From Entrophospora sp. SA101 (taxonomy: Eukaryota; Glomeromycota; Glomeromycetes; Entrophosporales; Entrophosporaceae): a stretch of DNA of 64,000 nt. The notes below the pieces were generated by a model. That model did no database searches. It was not told the origin of the DNA and saw only the letters and a list, made by a program, of their open reading frames with translations. This document shows positions 1 to 13,109 of this stretch, piece by piece. The stretch is taken from assembly GCA_958430865.1 (NCBI GenBank), contig CAUDNR010004088.1, forward strand, positions 1 through 64,000, in the 5' to 3' direction. Positions within the stretch are counted from its first letter, which is position 1; each line of letters begins with the position of its first letter. The translations under genes and the position numbers were made by a program.

Positions 1-99
1 TTATATATAAAAAAAAATAAAAATTTTTATTATTTTATTTTTATTATTTTTATTTATTTATTAATAATAATAAAAAAAAAAAAATTTTTTTTTTTAATC

Positions 100-130
<31 letters not shown>

Positions 131-135
131 TGATA
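1..135. repeat. A/T low-complexity tract
   Basis: Almost pure A and T, with runs of more than 20 A at about 101-126. No coding signal. Such tracts recur throughout the window in introns and spacers. Confidence 0.9.
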
Positions 136-430
136 CAAAAAAAAATAAAAATATAGACTGCTGCGGAATTTCCAATATACGCGGCAATTTTAAAAAGTCA
201 TTCCGCAAGTTTAACTTGTACATTCGCTAACTTTGTTATACATTTGCTAAGAATTTGAACTTTGTTGATAATAATAATGTTTTAGCTTATTTCTTCTTTA
301 TTATATCCAAAAAAATTTAATAATTACTTATCCTAAAATTAAAAAAATGAATAATATGATTTTATTATTTTTTGAACTTGTAAAGACAGTAACACCTTAA
401 TTCAAAGATGGTTGTAACAAAGGGAATTGA

Positions 431-1181
431 GGCAAAAGTTACTGTACAAGCAATAGTGTCACAAACGTCAACACTTTTTTTAAAAATTCAGTGACGACTT
501 TTAGATTTATTAATCATACGACCCCTAAATCCTTTCGTTCTAAATATTCTTTTCAAGTGTTATCATCCCCTGTTAGAGTTGTTGCCTTTCATTCAGGTAA
601 TAAGTAATGCATTTAATTGATTCTTATAATAGATTAAAAGATTAAAACCAAATTTCATCAAATTTCATCAATGATAATTTCTATTATTTAGGACATACCC
701 ATTTATTTCAAAATTCCAAATCTGCTAAAGATGGGGCCAGTAAGTTTATTTTAGACCTTAATTTACATAATAATATCATTACTATTATCCTCGATTAATA
801 TATATGTATATAGGTTATATTAATGTATCTATCAATGATGCAGTAATTTTACCAACAAAGAATAAAGCATCTGGATCATTTCACTGGAATTTTGAAAGAT
901 TTTTTTCGATATCATTAGTTCCATTAACAATCACTTCAGTTATAAATGGAGCACATCCGATTACAGATCTTTGTCTAGGAATAATCTTACCAATTCATTG
1001 TCATATTGGATTTGATACAATTATTACAGATTATTTGCCAGCTCATAGATCACCAAAACTTAACAAAGTATCTACGTGGGGATTAAAAGGTGCTACATTG
1101 TTGGTGCTTAGTGGTTGTTACATGATTAATACACTTGATGTGGGAATGACTGAAATCGTAAAAAGAGTTTGGCATGCTTAA
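431..1181 (+). CDS. SDH4: Succinate dehydrogenase membrane anchor subunit (CybS/SDH4)
   Basis: Small membrane-anchor subunit of respiratory complex II in the inner mitochondrial membrane. Three exons are visible. The first ends at about 596 (basic, Ser/Thr-rich, suitable as a presequence), the second is a short exon at about 693-739, and the last begins at about 815 and ends at the TAA at 1181. The last exon carries the family landmarks: ASGSFHWNFER, then HCHIGFDTIITDY with the His residues typical of the quinone/haem region, and a C-terminal TEIVKRVW. Introns start GTAATA and GTAAGT. The 5' end is unresolved: the frame is open from 431 but has no ATG before the presequence-like part, and the ATG at 408 is out of frame, so a short upstream intron or earlier exon is likely. 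The product is sure; the start is not. Confidence 0.85.
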
Positions 1182-3684
1182 AGATGATTCTCGGAGAAAT
1201 AAAAATAATTATTTAAAGAAGAAAAAAACAAATAAATTTTTTAGTATTTATAATAAGAATTATGATTTTTTCCCTCCAAATGCATATACAGTGTATTTCG
1301 AAAATAATTGCTCTCTGTGTTATTTGTGTACAAAAAAAATCCACGTTTTACATCTTAATATATGTTTCTTTTAACATATTTACAAAATAAAATTACTATT
1401 TGTTGTCACTGAAACATTTTCTAAACATGTAAACATAGTGAATGCAATATCGTATTATTAGCTGGATGGAACTAATTCAGCACAAATATGCGCAATAAAA
1501 AAACAAAACAATAATTTTTTTATAAGGCAGCGAAGTATCACATGTGATGATTAGAAGTATATAAAAGAACGGTAGGTGTTAAAATGTTTATTATTTAATA
1601 ACAGTTAATATTAATATTAAACAAATATAAAACACAAGCTTCCAAGGTAATAATGAATTTCAACTTGTTTACAAGATCTGAAAGACTAATAAATATTGCG
1701 GGACAACTATAAATTTAATAATGTCATGTAAAAACTTCACGGACTCGCCATTTTCTGCAATTCGGATAGGCGATAGGCAGATGCCTTCATTTGCTGAATC
1801 ATCTTCAAGATTTTTGCCTTTCGAAGAGAAAGCATCAAAGATTAAATTTCAAGACAAAGAATCAATAATAAAATTCGTGTTTACAATATTTTTATAAATC
1901 ATCATGATAATGACCTATATAAAGCTAATCCTCCGGAAACATTTAAAAAATGAGATAATGGACATGATGTTATTGGTGAGTCGGATATATGGTCCTTCAA
2001 ACTTATTGTTTAAATCAAAATAAAAAAAATTTTCCTGATAAACTTAATTTGTAGAATTTGTAGTTACAAAATTTTGAAAAATACGTAGGTTATTTCATGT
2101 GATCAGGCAGGTTTTGATGATGGAAGAGATGTTAAATGATCCAGCCTGGTCCGGTCCATATCAATATGGACCAAACTGTCAGTTTTAAAAACAATCTGAA
2201 AACGAACCAATGGTTCAGTCCAAGACTGCAGTCTTTATTGATTCAAATATCATAATTTTTTATAATAAGAATTAATATACATATTATTTATTAATTAACC
2301 AAATCCAATTTAGCTCTTCATCACCTTCCATATTTTCATCGGATGTAGATGGGTTGTTCAACGACATCTAAAATAATTTGATCACTATCAACTTCTGAAA
2401 AATATGTCATCAGGAAATTTTTAGAGGCGTCAATTAGCATTGAACAACGTCCCTCTTTTTTGACATCAAAAAAGTGGTAATAAAAGACTTTATGCAAATA
2501 AACGGCATTGAAAATTAATGTTGCATAATGCGTAATAGATATTGCACAATGCAATCATCGATAACTTTATAAAGAATTTAATTTGCAATTTACCAAGCAA
2601 CATGATAAAGGTATTAGGGTATTAAAATGACCACCATAGAACTAAATAACAATAACAATAATATCTTATTATTATGCTTCTTGCTATTACTGCAAAGGTG
2701 CAAAGCGCTGATCAACAATGTCGGTATCAAGTTTTGGGCAACTGACGATTGACATTCTTCAGTCAAAATTTACTGAGAACTAGGAATTACTGTTGCTGTT
2801 TATTTTTCTATAACCTTATCATCTATAATAACAATCGCATGACCTGTTTCCCCTGAAATTGGGCTACGAGATTGATTTCTTTCTTCTCTAGTCCTATCAT
2901 TCTTTTATTGGAAATAGAGATAAACTTACAAGACATGCTACAAAAACTTTATATAGTCAAAAAGCACATCATGGCACCAGCTCTTGTTAAGCAAGTTGGC
3001 CAAAATAAGGAATCCAAGTTCGTTACTTTATTAGAGGGATCTTTGTGTGATTTTCTTCTATTCATAGAAGGAAATTAAAAAAATCACATCACATAGTTTA
3101 ATTTAATAGTTATTATTTACGATGTTGAAGTCAAGATGCTCCACACTTCGTAACTATGCAATTAATACGAATAAGGAAAAAATTGATGACTATTGTACGG
3201 ATCAAGGTGCTTGTTTCGGGAAAGCAGATTTTCTAAATTTTTATTCGCTTTATTCGTCTTATTCGCTTTATTCACTTCATTCGAATAACACTCGATGTAA
3301 TTCGAATACTCAATTCATAACGAATAAAACAAATAGTTACTATTCGAATATAATCCTATTGGAAAGGTATATTTACTAAAATATTTGATTTAAAAACTGC
3401 CAACTATTCTACATTACAATCCTTAGAAGTAGAAGTAAATTATTCCGCATTTGACATTTCCGTTACAAAAATGAAATCGATTTTTTGACCTTTAATAAAA
3501 AAAATTATTTAATGAATTTAATTTTATTCTAGTTGAATTATCAATTACATTTTCATAATAAAAGTTTTTAAATTTATATTGGTGATAACTAAATTTTGCT
3601 GGAATCTTTATAATGTTTGATTTTGTTTAGAGTATTCCCCGATTATTAAATTACAATATTGAATGTTAAAAAAAAAAAAAAAAA
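1182..3684. other. Spacer without a supported gene
   Basis: Contains the SDH4 3' flank, then AT-rich sequence. A 58-codon ORF at 1721-1897 (+) looks faintly coding (Ser-rich, many charged residues) but matches nothing I know. Around 2150-2230 a GGTCCGGTCC-type motif appears; a similar string occurs at about 10,505-10,560, so both are probably pieces of one repeat family. At 3230-3360 the sequence is built of short TTATTCG/TTCGAAT repeats. Confidence 0.6.
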
Positions 3685-6600
3685 TCAGAAGAGGGTTCTT
3701 TCAATTTTAAAATAAGTAGAATTCCAGTACTCCCAATCACCCCCAACATTAGTATCTCCGAATAATTTTAAAGCTCTAAATTGTATATAATAATCACCAT
3801 TTGGTAATTGTTTACCATTACTAACAGTGGTTGATGGAACAAATTCTCCATTATCACTAAAACTTCCTTCTATATAATCACCTGCCCAATTTCTAAATAA
3901 TGGAATTTTTCTTGTTTTTGCAACAAATCTATTTTCACCACTTATAATAAAAGTATTGTCGTTGTTTGTCAATATGCCTAAAGGTTGGTTTGTTATTGAA
4001 CTAAATATAATTACATAACATAGTGCACTAGGTGTTGAAAATACTGTCCTTAATACAGGATGATTTTCAAATGTCATTGAAAATGTATGGTTTGGTGTTA
4101 ATGTTGCATCTTGTGGAGTTAGAATCTGAGGAAATTCAGGACTTTGAAATATTGGTAGATCTTTTGCTGGACTTGCTAAACCAGCTAGAAAAACGGTTTT
4201 TTATTGTTTATTTAATCAAATTAAATTTTTATTTTTAAAGTAATAATAATAATAATAATAATAAAATATATTTACCATATGGAATCGTGATGTTGCTATA
4301 GTTGGTAATATTTGGTACAAATTTAATAAAACCATTATAAAACCAAAAACCTGCATCTTGAATGGTTGGTGGCGTAATTTTTAGATTGATATTGAGGTTG
4401 GTTTGATTTGTAATTGTGAAAATATTAGGTTCAATTATAATATCAGCAACCACATTACTGTAAATCAAATCTTTACTCTCCAATATTGTTGTGCCATTAT
4501 AACCATTTAAACTGTAAGAAGGTTCATGTATCACTATAAATGACACTTCCTGATACTCACTTAAACCTTTGACAGTTAAATTCTTTTCAATATAATTCAA
4601 TTCCTTATTACTAATTCCATTTAATGTATCATTCAATGTTAATTTTGATGGTGATATCAATATTTTACCTAATATTGTATCAAACACATTGACTAATCCT
4701 GTGCCTTGTTGTAAAACTGGTGAGACAACAGTTCCGGATGGAAATTTGAGTGGTCTAGCATAATTCATGAATGCATTTCTCACATCTAAAGTTGGTTGTT
4801 TTATACCAGTTGCTGATAAATATAATGCAACACATCCTGCTATATATGGTGTTGCCTGTTTTATTTTAGAAATTTTACAAGTTTAGAGGTTTTAAAATTT
4901 GATTGGTGACGATTAAATATTTAAAGGTTTTAATTACCATGCTTGTTCCTGAATTTAAAGAATAACTACCAAGAGGTAAAGGATATGTAGAAAACATTAC
5001 TCCACCAGGTGCAACAATTTCCTATTTCATTAAAATAAAAATGATAAATATATTTTTTTTAAAAAACTTTTTTTTTTTAAAAATAAAAAATAAAAAATTT
5101 AATTAAAATTTTACTCACTGGCTAATTAAAGAAACATAAACATATACATAAATATATATGTAATATTAGTAAATTATATATATATAAATTTTATTATTAA
5201 TTAAAATTTATCAATATTTACCTTAATATCTAGAGTAGGAGTTAATCCCCAAGAACTAAAATATGAAATTACTGAACCAAAACTATTTTCTATAATATAA
5301 CCTTTTTTATCAGAAAAATCTAAAGTCAATGGTTTATTAGTCACTGCTCTGTCTAACAATAGTTGAGCTTCAGTTGATATAATATATGCAACTGGATATT
5401 TAACATCATCTTGACGTGGACTAGCTAAGGCAGGTCCTGTAGTTAGATTATTAATAACAAGAGCACCCACAACTTTAGCTATTTGTAGATCTGTATACTA
5501 TTTTTTTTTTTTAATAATCAAAATTAAATATTAAATAATTAATAAATAATAATTGATTTCTTGCTATAGAAAAAAATTTTTGATTTTGAAATTAATTACC
5601 AGTTGTGATATAATACATTGATTAATTTTTGCAGCATAAATATTTAGAATTACTACTTTTCCTGCTAAAGTTTGAGCAGGGACATCTTTACAATTGTTTG
5701 AACTATCAAAGATTACTGTTTCTCCTTGATTAATATTAAAAGGTCTAGCACTACTTGAAATATAATCTATATTAAAGAAACAACACATGAATTAGTATAA
5801 TATCATTTTCAAATCATATTATTTAAAACATAATTTTTTTACCAATTATAAATGAAGAATCTTTAATATCAGTTGCCCGGTAAACGAGAAAATTTTTAGC
5901 ATCCATTGATGCAACAGAAATGGTGCCATAACCAATTGCAGGTATACCAGAATCCCAGATACCACGAATTCCTTCATTACCATTGGCAGCTATAACATTG
6001 ATTCCTCGATTTGCAATTGAATCTGCCAAAACAGACATTGAAGTTTCTGCCCATCCTTCACCTCCCTAATAATAAGCAAATAATTTGTTAAATGACAAAA
6101 TCAATAAATATTTACATTTATTTATAAGATAAACAAGTAAACTTACTAAAGATAAATTTATTATGTCCATTTGATCAGTTGCAGCTGCTTCTAATGCAGC
6201 CATTATATTGTCAGCACTCCCTGAACCCACACAATTCAAGGCTCTATAAACACCAAAAGTGACATTAGGAGCAACTCCCATAAATCCAGTTACTAGACTG
6301 TCATTAGCACCTATCAAACCAGCAACATGTGTACCATGACCATTACAAATATCAAGTGGATCACTAGCATTAAGGTTGGTTAAATCTAAAACAAAATTAT
6401 GTCCATATGCCACTCTACATCCTGTTCCAAAACAGCCGCCAAGTGCTGGATGCCTGTAATCAATTCCTAAACAAAATCATAATTATTAATTATTTTTTTT
6501 TTTAAAAAATAAAAATTTTTTTTTTTTTTTTTACCTGAATCAACAATTCCAACTTTAATCCCAGTTCCAAAACTCAAAAACTCATTTTGTACACGATCAA

Positions 6601-7176
6601 CACCAGTGACTTTATGTATCTCATTTATATTATTATTAGGAGCAAATTGGATTGTGTCATTGGTAATGTAATCACGTTTTTCAAGTTCATCATCATCAAC
6701 ATAACCAGGCGCGGGTGTTAGATTAAGATTCTATGCAAATTTTTTCACATTAAAAAATCTTAACTATACACATATATGCATACATACAATACAAGATAAT
6801 ATATATAAATACATACTACAGGTTCAATATATGATACAACTGATATATCGGCAACCTTTTTCAAGCTATCAAGTCCACCAGGCAATGTCAACGATATGCC
6901 GTTAACATAATCAAAGAATTCATGACGAACAGTGAAATTTATACCTTTTTGATTTAATTCTTTAAAAAATTCTTTGTGTTCGGCAATTATTATATTAGAA
7001 TTGTTATTATTATTACTATTATTATTATTAGGAATAGTTTTTAAACATACATAATAAGCATCTTTTAGGACAGGTAATGTTGCAGGTCCTGCTTTTATTA
7101 TGCCAGAAATTACAACATGAATGTAAATAATTTGTATAAGAAGGAAAAAAACTATCAAAAAAATGGGAAGCTTCAT
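3685..7176 (-). CDS. Secreted subtilisin-like serine protease (S8) with PA domain
   Basis: Secreted endoprotease, about 901 aa. Nine exons join in frame: 7176-6817, 6730-6535, 6466-6147, 6065-5843, 5766-5600, 5497-5222, 5021-4938, 4855-4276, 4184-3685. The order is a signal peptide (MKLPIFLIVFFLLIQIIYI), an inhibitor-I9-like propeptide containing an Asn-rich loop (about residues 50-65), then the S8 domain with all three catalytic blocks: Asp in KVGIVDSGID (about 185), His in NGHGTHVAG (about 229) and Ser in SGTSMATPYIAG (about 541). A protease-associated (PA) insertion lies between His and Ser (about 360-480). The C-terminal 330 residues look like the Fn3-like extension of Vpr/C5a-peptidase-type subtilases. 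Many NxS/T sites fit secretion. The first ATG directly precedes the signal peptide. It stands alone, transcribed away from the Helitron remnant. The triad and frame are intact, so it should be active. Confidence 0.93.
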
Positions 7177-7755
7177 AATTATAGTAGTATGCGAGAGTTG
7201 ATATTAATACTGGAATTGTTCTAAAATTTAATGTGTTCATTATAAATAATTTAACGGTACTTCATTCATTGTATTATTTCTATTTTTATTTATTAAAATG
7301 GTTGTTTATATTTTGTGGTCCTGTTTGTGCGTGAAATAAACGTAACTTTTAGGCAGCCACGTATAAATAGAATTGTTCAACAACGCAAACTTGTGTCACA
7401 ATCTACCTATTATTGTATCGATGGGTTACCACAAGCACGCAAATAAATATGTTGTGAGGTGTAGTGTCTTAGACTATCGCATGCAATCTATCTATTATTG
7501 TATTGTTGGATTACGTTTAGACTACCACAAGCACGTAAATAAATATGTTGTGATGCGTAACTTTTAGACTACGTACCACATGTAAATGATTTTTAAATTG
7601 TGATACAATAAAATTTCCACAATAAAATTTCACACAGTATACGTATTACACGTTTGCATACTTTTTTTTTTTTAAACAATAAATTACGCGTTTGCATACT
7701 TTTACCCATTACTAAAAATAACTAAAAATAACACACGGGAAAATAAAATAATACT
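7177..7755. other. Divergent spacer with a two-copy tandem repeat
   Basis: Promoter side of the protease gene. At about 7396-7565 a unit of roughly 80-90 bp occurs twice, imperfectly; it contains CTATTATTGTAT and ACCACAAGCACG(C/T)AAATAAATATG. No gene seen. Confidence 0.6.
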
Positions 7756-8951
7756 ATGGATAGAAGTAACACTATAAATGAGACTTCCGAAGAACGTCGA
7801 CGAAGACTTAATCGTGAACGACAACAGCGTTATCGTAAAAACAAAAGAAATACGGGACTTGACCACTCAGGAGAGAAGAGGATACGTATACAAGATGAAG
7901 TTAGTAACGCTATAGATGAAACTTCTGAAGAACGTCAACGAAGACTTAATCGTGAACGACAACAACGTTATTATCATAAAAACAAAAGAAATATGGATTC
8001 TGAAGACTCATATCGGAAGATAACGTGACTATCCGCGCTGAACAAGAAGTAGTTATTCATCTGACTACTGTTCCGCTAAAAACATTAAAAGCACGTATTT
8101 ATCCATGGTCTTCGCAAGGTTTAGACCGTCACTCTCTGGGAAGCATGAATCATAGATGTAATTGTTGTGGGGCGCTGTTGTGGATAGATGAAAGAACAGG
8201 CACATCCACACGATCACCAGTTTTCACAACATGTTGTGCCAAAGGCAAGGTTTTTCTTCCTCCTATTGAGGAATTACCATATCCTCTCAACATTCTTCTT
8301 ACTAGAACAGATCCAAGTGCACGTTCATTTAGGAAAAATATTAGGTCGTATAATTCAGCTTTGGCTTTTACATCTATGGGTGCAAAGGTTGATCATAGCA
8401 TAACAGGAACAAGTGGCATTTACAGCTTTCGTGTTCATGGTAAAATATATCATGGCATAGGCACAATACTTCCTGACAATGAAGCTCACCCTCAGTTTGC
8501 TCAAATATATGTGTAAGGATACCGGCTGCAACTTTTGATGATGGTTGCTACCATCTTTGCGTCATATAAAAACAATTGCAACCACTGGTTGCAACCACCT
8601 TTACAACCATTTTGTTTCCTTTTTTGGATTGCGACATGGAACACTATATATGTGTATGATACTGAGCATGAATTGCAAAACAGAATGAATGTAATGCCTA
8701 ATCTTGATCCAGTTATTCTTGAGGAGCTTCAGCAAATGTTACATGATGTGAACCCATATTGTGAAATGTTCAAACAAGCTGGAGACATTGTAAGATTAAA
8801 TCCATCCTTGGACTTGCGAATGGCAATCATAGATAGTAGAAAACAAGATTCTAGACGTTACAATACTCCAACAACATCAGAAGTTGCAGTTATTATGATT
8901 GGAGATGGACAAGAAGCTGAACCATTGGAACGAAATATTTGTTTACCCTGA
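7756..8951 (+). pseudogene. Decayed Helitron (Helitron-like N / Pif1 helicase) N-terminal gene
   Basis: Three ORF pieces align in order to the N-terminal part of Helitron-encoded helicase-like proteins common in fungi. 7756-8028 holds two copies of an RRLNRERQQRYR-type basic repeat. 8025-8516 holds the Cys-rich block (NHRCNCCGALLWIDERTG, then TTCCAKGKV) followed by RSYNSALAFTSMG and FRVHGKIYHGIG. 8643-8951 continues with VYDTEHELQNRM and ends near the TSEVAVIMIGDG motif. A frameshift at about 8025 separates the first two pieces, and a 141 bp insertion with a stop separates the second and third. The Rep (HUH) and helicase domains are absent downstream, so this is a 5' fragment of a dead element. 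The family call rests on recognised motif order, not on a search. Confidence 0.75.
8516..8656. mobile_element. 141 bp short insertion inside the Helitron ORF
   Basis: Flanked by an 11 bp direct repeat, ATATATGTGTA (8505-8515 and 8646-8656). Removing one repeat copy plus the insert restores the reading frame across QIYV/YDTE. The insert carries several TTGCAACC-type short inverted motifs and brings in the stop at 8514-8516. The last 35 bases of the window (GGTCGCAA...GATGGTTGCAAC) resemble its left part, so it probably belongs to a multicopy non-autonomous family. Confidence 0.7.
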
Positions 8952-11900
8952 AGTGTTACGATAGGATAATTTGTGAGGTACATATGTAATTAATTATATT
9001 TTTCATTAGTTTTTGATTATTCTCTAACTTTGATGATAATAATAAATGTGACATTTTGTAGTCATGAAATCAAATTTTAACAAAATTATGTCAATCAAAA
9101 CTGTTATTTTTCAAATCTATACATATTTATAATAAATGCAACCAAACACAATATTACATGATTCATGTCATGTGATCGTGATGTTTTATTAATATTAATT
9201 AATTGTTTCTCAATCTTATGATTGATCTTATTAATCTTTCTTAACAAATTTTATCTTACGATTTTACATGATCCATGCGTGGTTATCTTTCTTACCTATT
9301 TTTATCTTATGTTCTTACATGATCGAGATATTTTATAATTAATTTACGATCTTACAAGATTCATGTGATTGAGATGTTTATTAATTAAATGTTGGCTCTT
9401 TTTATCTTATGTCCTTACATGATCCATGTGTAATTATATTTAACATTAACACAGTAATATTAAGGATCTCTAAATGAATTGGGTCGAATCGAATCATAAT
9501 TCGAATCGTAATTCGAATTTAAAAAACTCGATTAATCCTTGACCTGTGTTTAAAATACATGTAATTGTGTTGTATTTTACTTGTAGAGTAACTTTTTGAG
9601 TATTCCGTGGTCAAAATCTGACAATTTCTTGCCAATATCCAAATAAAAAACATTCGTTGACCAAGCCAACAAAATCATCTTTTGATTTGAAAGCTCGTAA
9701 TAATAACTGCTGCATCTTCCATTTCTTTTTACATAATGAATTTAATATTAATATGCTAATTAAACTACTGCTTATCTACTTTCCGTTCACACACCTGGTT
9801 GAATTGATCCTTGTTTCAAAAAAGCTTGTTAGCAAATCTTTATCATCTTTGTAAAGAGATTTCTTTTGTCCGATTCATTTGTCTAATAGTGTCTTAAAAT
9901 TTTTCTATATAATAATAATCTCTTATTTTTATATATAAAAGATCGCACATGAATGAAGATATCCAACTATTCAAATTCTGACAGTTAAAATTAGCAAAAA
10001 AAAACTTCTTTCTCTAATAGAAGGAATGTATTTGCTTATTGAGCGAAACCAAAGAAGTGTCAATATTTTCGTTCGTCAACAGTGGAGATTTTTGAAAATT
10101 TTTTTATTTTAGTAATTGAAACCCCATTCTTCGGCTACTACCTGCTTACCTAATTAAAAATTTTCGGGAGCATCTATTTCGATAGACATCCAAAAATTTT
10201 CTTGCAAAAAGATAATTATCGACACTTTGAGAACAAAAAAAAACTTTTCATGCTTGGAATAAAATATCTTCTCAATGAGCCGGTAGAGAAAGATATTTCA
10301 CACCAAGAGCTAGTTCTATTACCCTTGCACCCTTGATTGCTACTTGCAAAGTCATATATAAAATGGCCAATAAAATTATGAATATTATTTATTAATTGAT
10401 TAAATTCTATTAATAAAATAATTAAAAGAAGGTGAAATATAAAGTTGACAAGAACTGACAAAAAAGAATTGCATTTGAGGTGTTTTTGCAACTTTAAAGT
10501 AGGGTTGTGTTGGTCCGGTCCCAAAATACCGGTCTTTATATGCGGTCTTTGCGACCAGTTAAGGATTGTTTAAGACTAACTCAATAGTGAACTACATATT
10601 GTGAAGGTAGCTTTTTGGCCAATATTGATTATTTTACATTTTATGGCCGAGTTTGAGTTAACTTTTTAGCTACACTCATCAATTAATTTATTTTACGAAT
10701 TTATTTACAATTATACTTTGCTTCCCGAGGACATCATAAAAAACCAATCATCAACTAAATCATTGTTTCATTTGTTGTAGCTATTGCTACTGCCTCCATT
10801 TCTGCTGTTCTTTCTATTACTATAACTTATGCAATGGCAATTGTTTTGCCAAAAACCTAATACGTAATAATCACAAAATTGATTATGAAATTAATTTCGT
10901 AATTAATTAATTACAATAATTATTATGAAAATGAGATAGTTGACATAAAAAAATTTACATTTTTAAGTTCACTGAATCTTGAAAAATATGTTTATTTCAG
11001 TGTTGGCAATGTCGGTTAAATAACTGGTTCCAATAAAATTATATCACATGACAAACAATTCAAATAAAAATCAAAATTTATTATATTACTGCTGGAAGTG
11101 TTTTCTGTAAAATATTTGAATTATTATTATTATCTTCAAATATATCAAATTCTTCATCTGTCATTTCAACCCAACTTGATATCAACATTTCTACCAATTG
11201 ATTAATCTTCAAGGTCATAACAATCATCATAACAATCATCATTGTAATCATCAAATGGTAAAGTATTCTCGGAATGATAATGATCAAAAAAATTTTGCAG
11301 TTCTTTGATTTTTTTTTTTGTTCATAGATTAATTTAGCTTTGATTTGAGACATTACCAAAACTTTTTTATACTGAAAAAAAATATTAATCAATTTGATAA
11401 TAATATTATTGTAAATAAACAGTAATAATAAAATATTAGCACAAAAAAAAATTCAAACTTAAACTTACATTCAATCTATTTCTTTTATTAAATAAAAGAA
11501 ATAGCGAAGAAAATATAATCACAGGAAGAGAAAAAAGAACTTGTTATGAGGTTAGAATTTAGGTCCGCATTTGTTGTTATCATGTGTGATATATTATTTT
11601 ATTCATTCTATTTGTTATATTATAATTTTTTGACAAGGTTTCACTAACTCCAGTAAACATGGAATGGAAACAATGACAGAATCTTTGATCACATCACCTA
11701 ATAAACCAGTAATCTCAATCATTATATAAAGACTCATATCGTCTTGCATTTGATGCAACAATGATATATATCAAAAAATCACTTGATAACAATACATATC
11801 AAGAAATAGAGAAATTCAACCGAAAAATAATTTTATTTTGAAAAAATTGAATCAGATCATCAAAATAAAATTTTCTCGCGTCAAATAAATTCATCTAATT

Positions 11901-11987
11901 AATTAAATTTAAAATCGAAGAAGAGCCTTCACTCACTATAATAGGAGAAAGTAATAATACAATAATGAGAAGGGAGGAGTCTTCTAG
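8952..11987. other. Gene-poor spacer
   Basis: No gene supported. At about 9190-9440 a 70-80 bp degenerate tandem unit recurs (core TTTTATCTTATG-TTCTTACATGATC). At 9477-9530 there is a TTCGAAT/AATTCGAAT cluster. At 10,502-10,560 there is a GGTCCGGTCC motif like the one near 2150. An ORF at 11,081-11,392 (-) contains SSWVEMTDEEFDIFEDNNN, which looks coding over about 25 residues but is otherwise low complexity; I do not call it. Confidence 0.55.
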
Positions 11988-12167
11988 TGCTCATATTTTG
12001 AAGAAAAGAAAGGTAAAAAGAAGTCAAGTTGGATATGGAACTTAATGGAAGAAACTGAAATTGTAAAGGATGGAGAAAAATCTAAAGGAGTTATTTGTCG
12101 AGTTAATACCTCTGAATTTTCTGATATTATTGTTCATTGTAATGTTGTAGTACGTACTTTTATTTGA
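11988..12167 (+). pseudogene. BED-type zinc finger fragment, probably transposase-derived
   Basis: The frame reads KKSSWIWNLMEE, then KDGEKSKGVICRVN. This is the start pattern of BED-finger domains found at the N terminus of hAT-type transposases. The second half of the finger (His/Cys ligands) is degenerate, the frame is closed upstream by a TAG at 11,985, and no transposase body follows. A remnant. Confidence 0.55.
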
Positions 12168-13060
12168 AAGGATTGTTTTTTAAAAAAAAATATTGATAAT
12201 TTTGATAGAATGTAAAATGATTAACAATGAATAATCATTCACTGAATGATTATCTGAATACTAAATTTAATTGATTGAATGAATATAAAATGAATGAATA
12301 TTCAATGGGTACAACCTCTAGATATAAATTATTTCATCCAGTGATATATATATTATATTTCAATGTAAAAAAAAATTAATATTATAAATTATTAATAAAT
12401 TAATAATATATTAATAATCAGGTTCTGTTCTGCAAATTCATTTAAAAAGCAAAAATTTGAAGTTAATATTTTTCTATAAACAAATTATGTATTTAATATT
12501 TAAAGCTTGGAAATTAGAACTTAACTATTGCATTTATTATTATTATATAAAAAATTAACTCCAAAGATGAAGTTGCGCATGTCCAACTTCTTAAATTATT
12601 ATTATTATTATAGAACCTATAGAACTGGTAGTTCAACTTCGTGTTAAGCTTATCGCTTAGTGGTATTTGTTTACCCTGGCAAAAATATATTAAAATAAAG
12701 TCTTTTCGTATATTTGTTATTTTTTATGATTTGTGTAATTTTTTTCTTTAGTTTTTCATATATTTGTTATTTTTTATGATTTGTATATGAAAGCGTAATT
12801 TTTTTTTCTTTATTTTTTCATATATTTATTATTTTTTATGATTTGAGTATGAAGGCGTGATTTTTTTCTTCATTTTTTCATATAAAATTCCTGATATGTT
12901 GCAATTTAATTATCCCGTGGATAAAAATGATCCCAAAAGAAAAAAATTTCCGTAAATTTTTTTTTAAATAAATAGCGAATATTTCTTTTCTTTTCAATAT
13001 TTTTAAATTTAATCCAATAAATTATAATAATAAATAATTAATATTTTATAAAATAATCGT
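12168..13060. other. AT-rich spacer upstream of the P450 gene
   Basis: Repeated blocks of TTTTTCATATATTTGTTATTTTTTATGATTTG occur three times at about 12,705-12,880 (period roughly 65 bp). No coding signal. Confidence 0.55.
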
Positions 13061-13093
<33 letters not shown>

Positions 13094-13100
13094 GCAACAA
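13061..13100 (+). repeat. (CAA)n microsatellite in the P450 5' leader
   Basis: About a dozen CAA units, one changed to CAG, ending 9 bp before the P450 ATG. It is likely transcribed as an unstructured 5' UTR. Confidence 0.85.
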
Positions 13101-13109
13101 TAATAAAAA

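Noticed and set aside
2336..2554. 72-codon ORF on the minus strand
   Set aside because: No recognisable motif, AT-driven composition, isolated from other exons.
11081..11392. 103-codon minus-strand ORF with SSWVEMTDEEFDIFED
   Set aside because: Only a short stretch looks coding, the rest is poly-Ile/Met and Asn low complexity; too weak to call.
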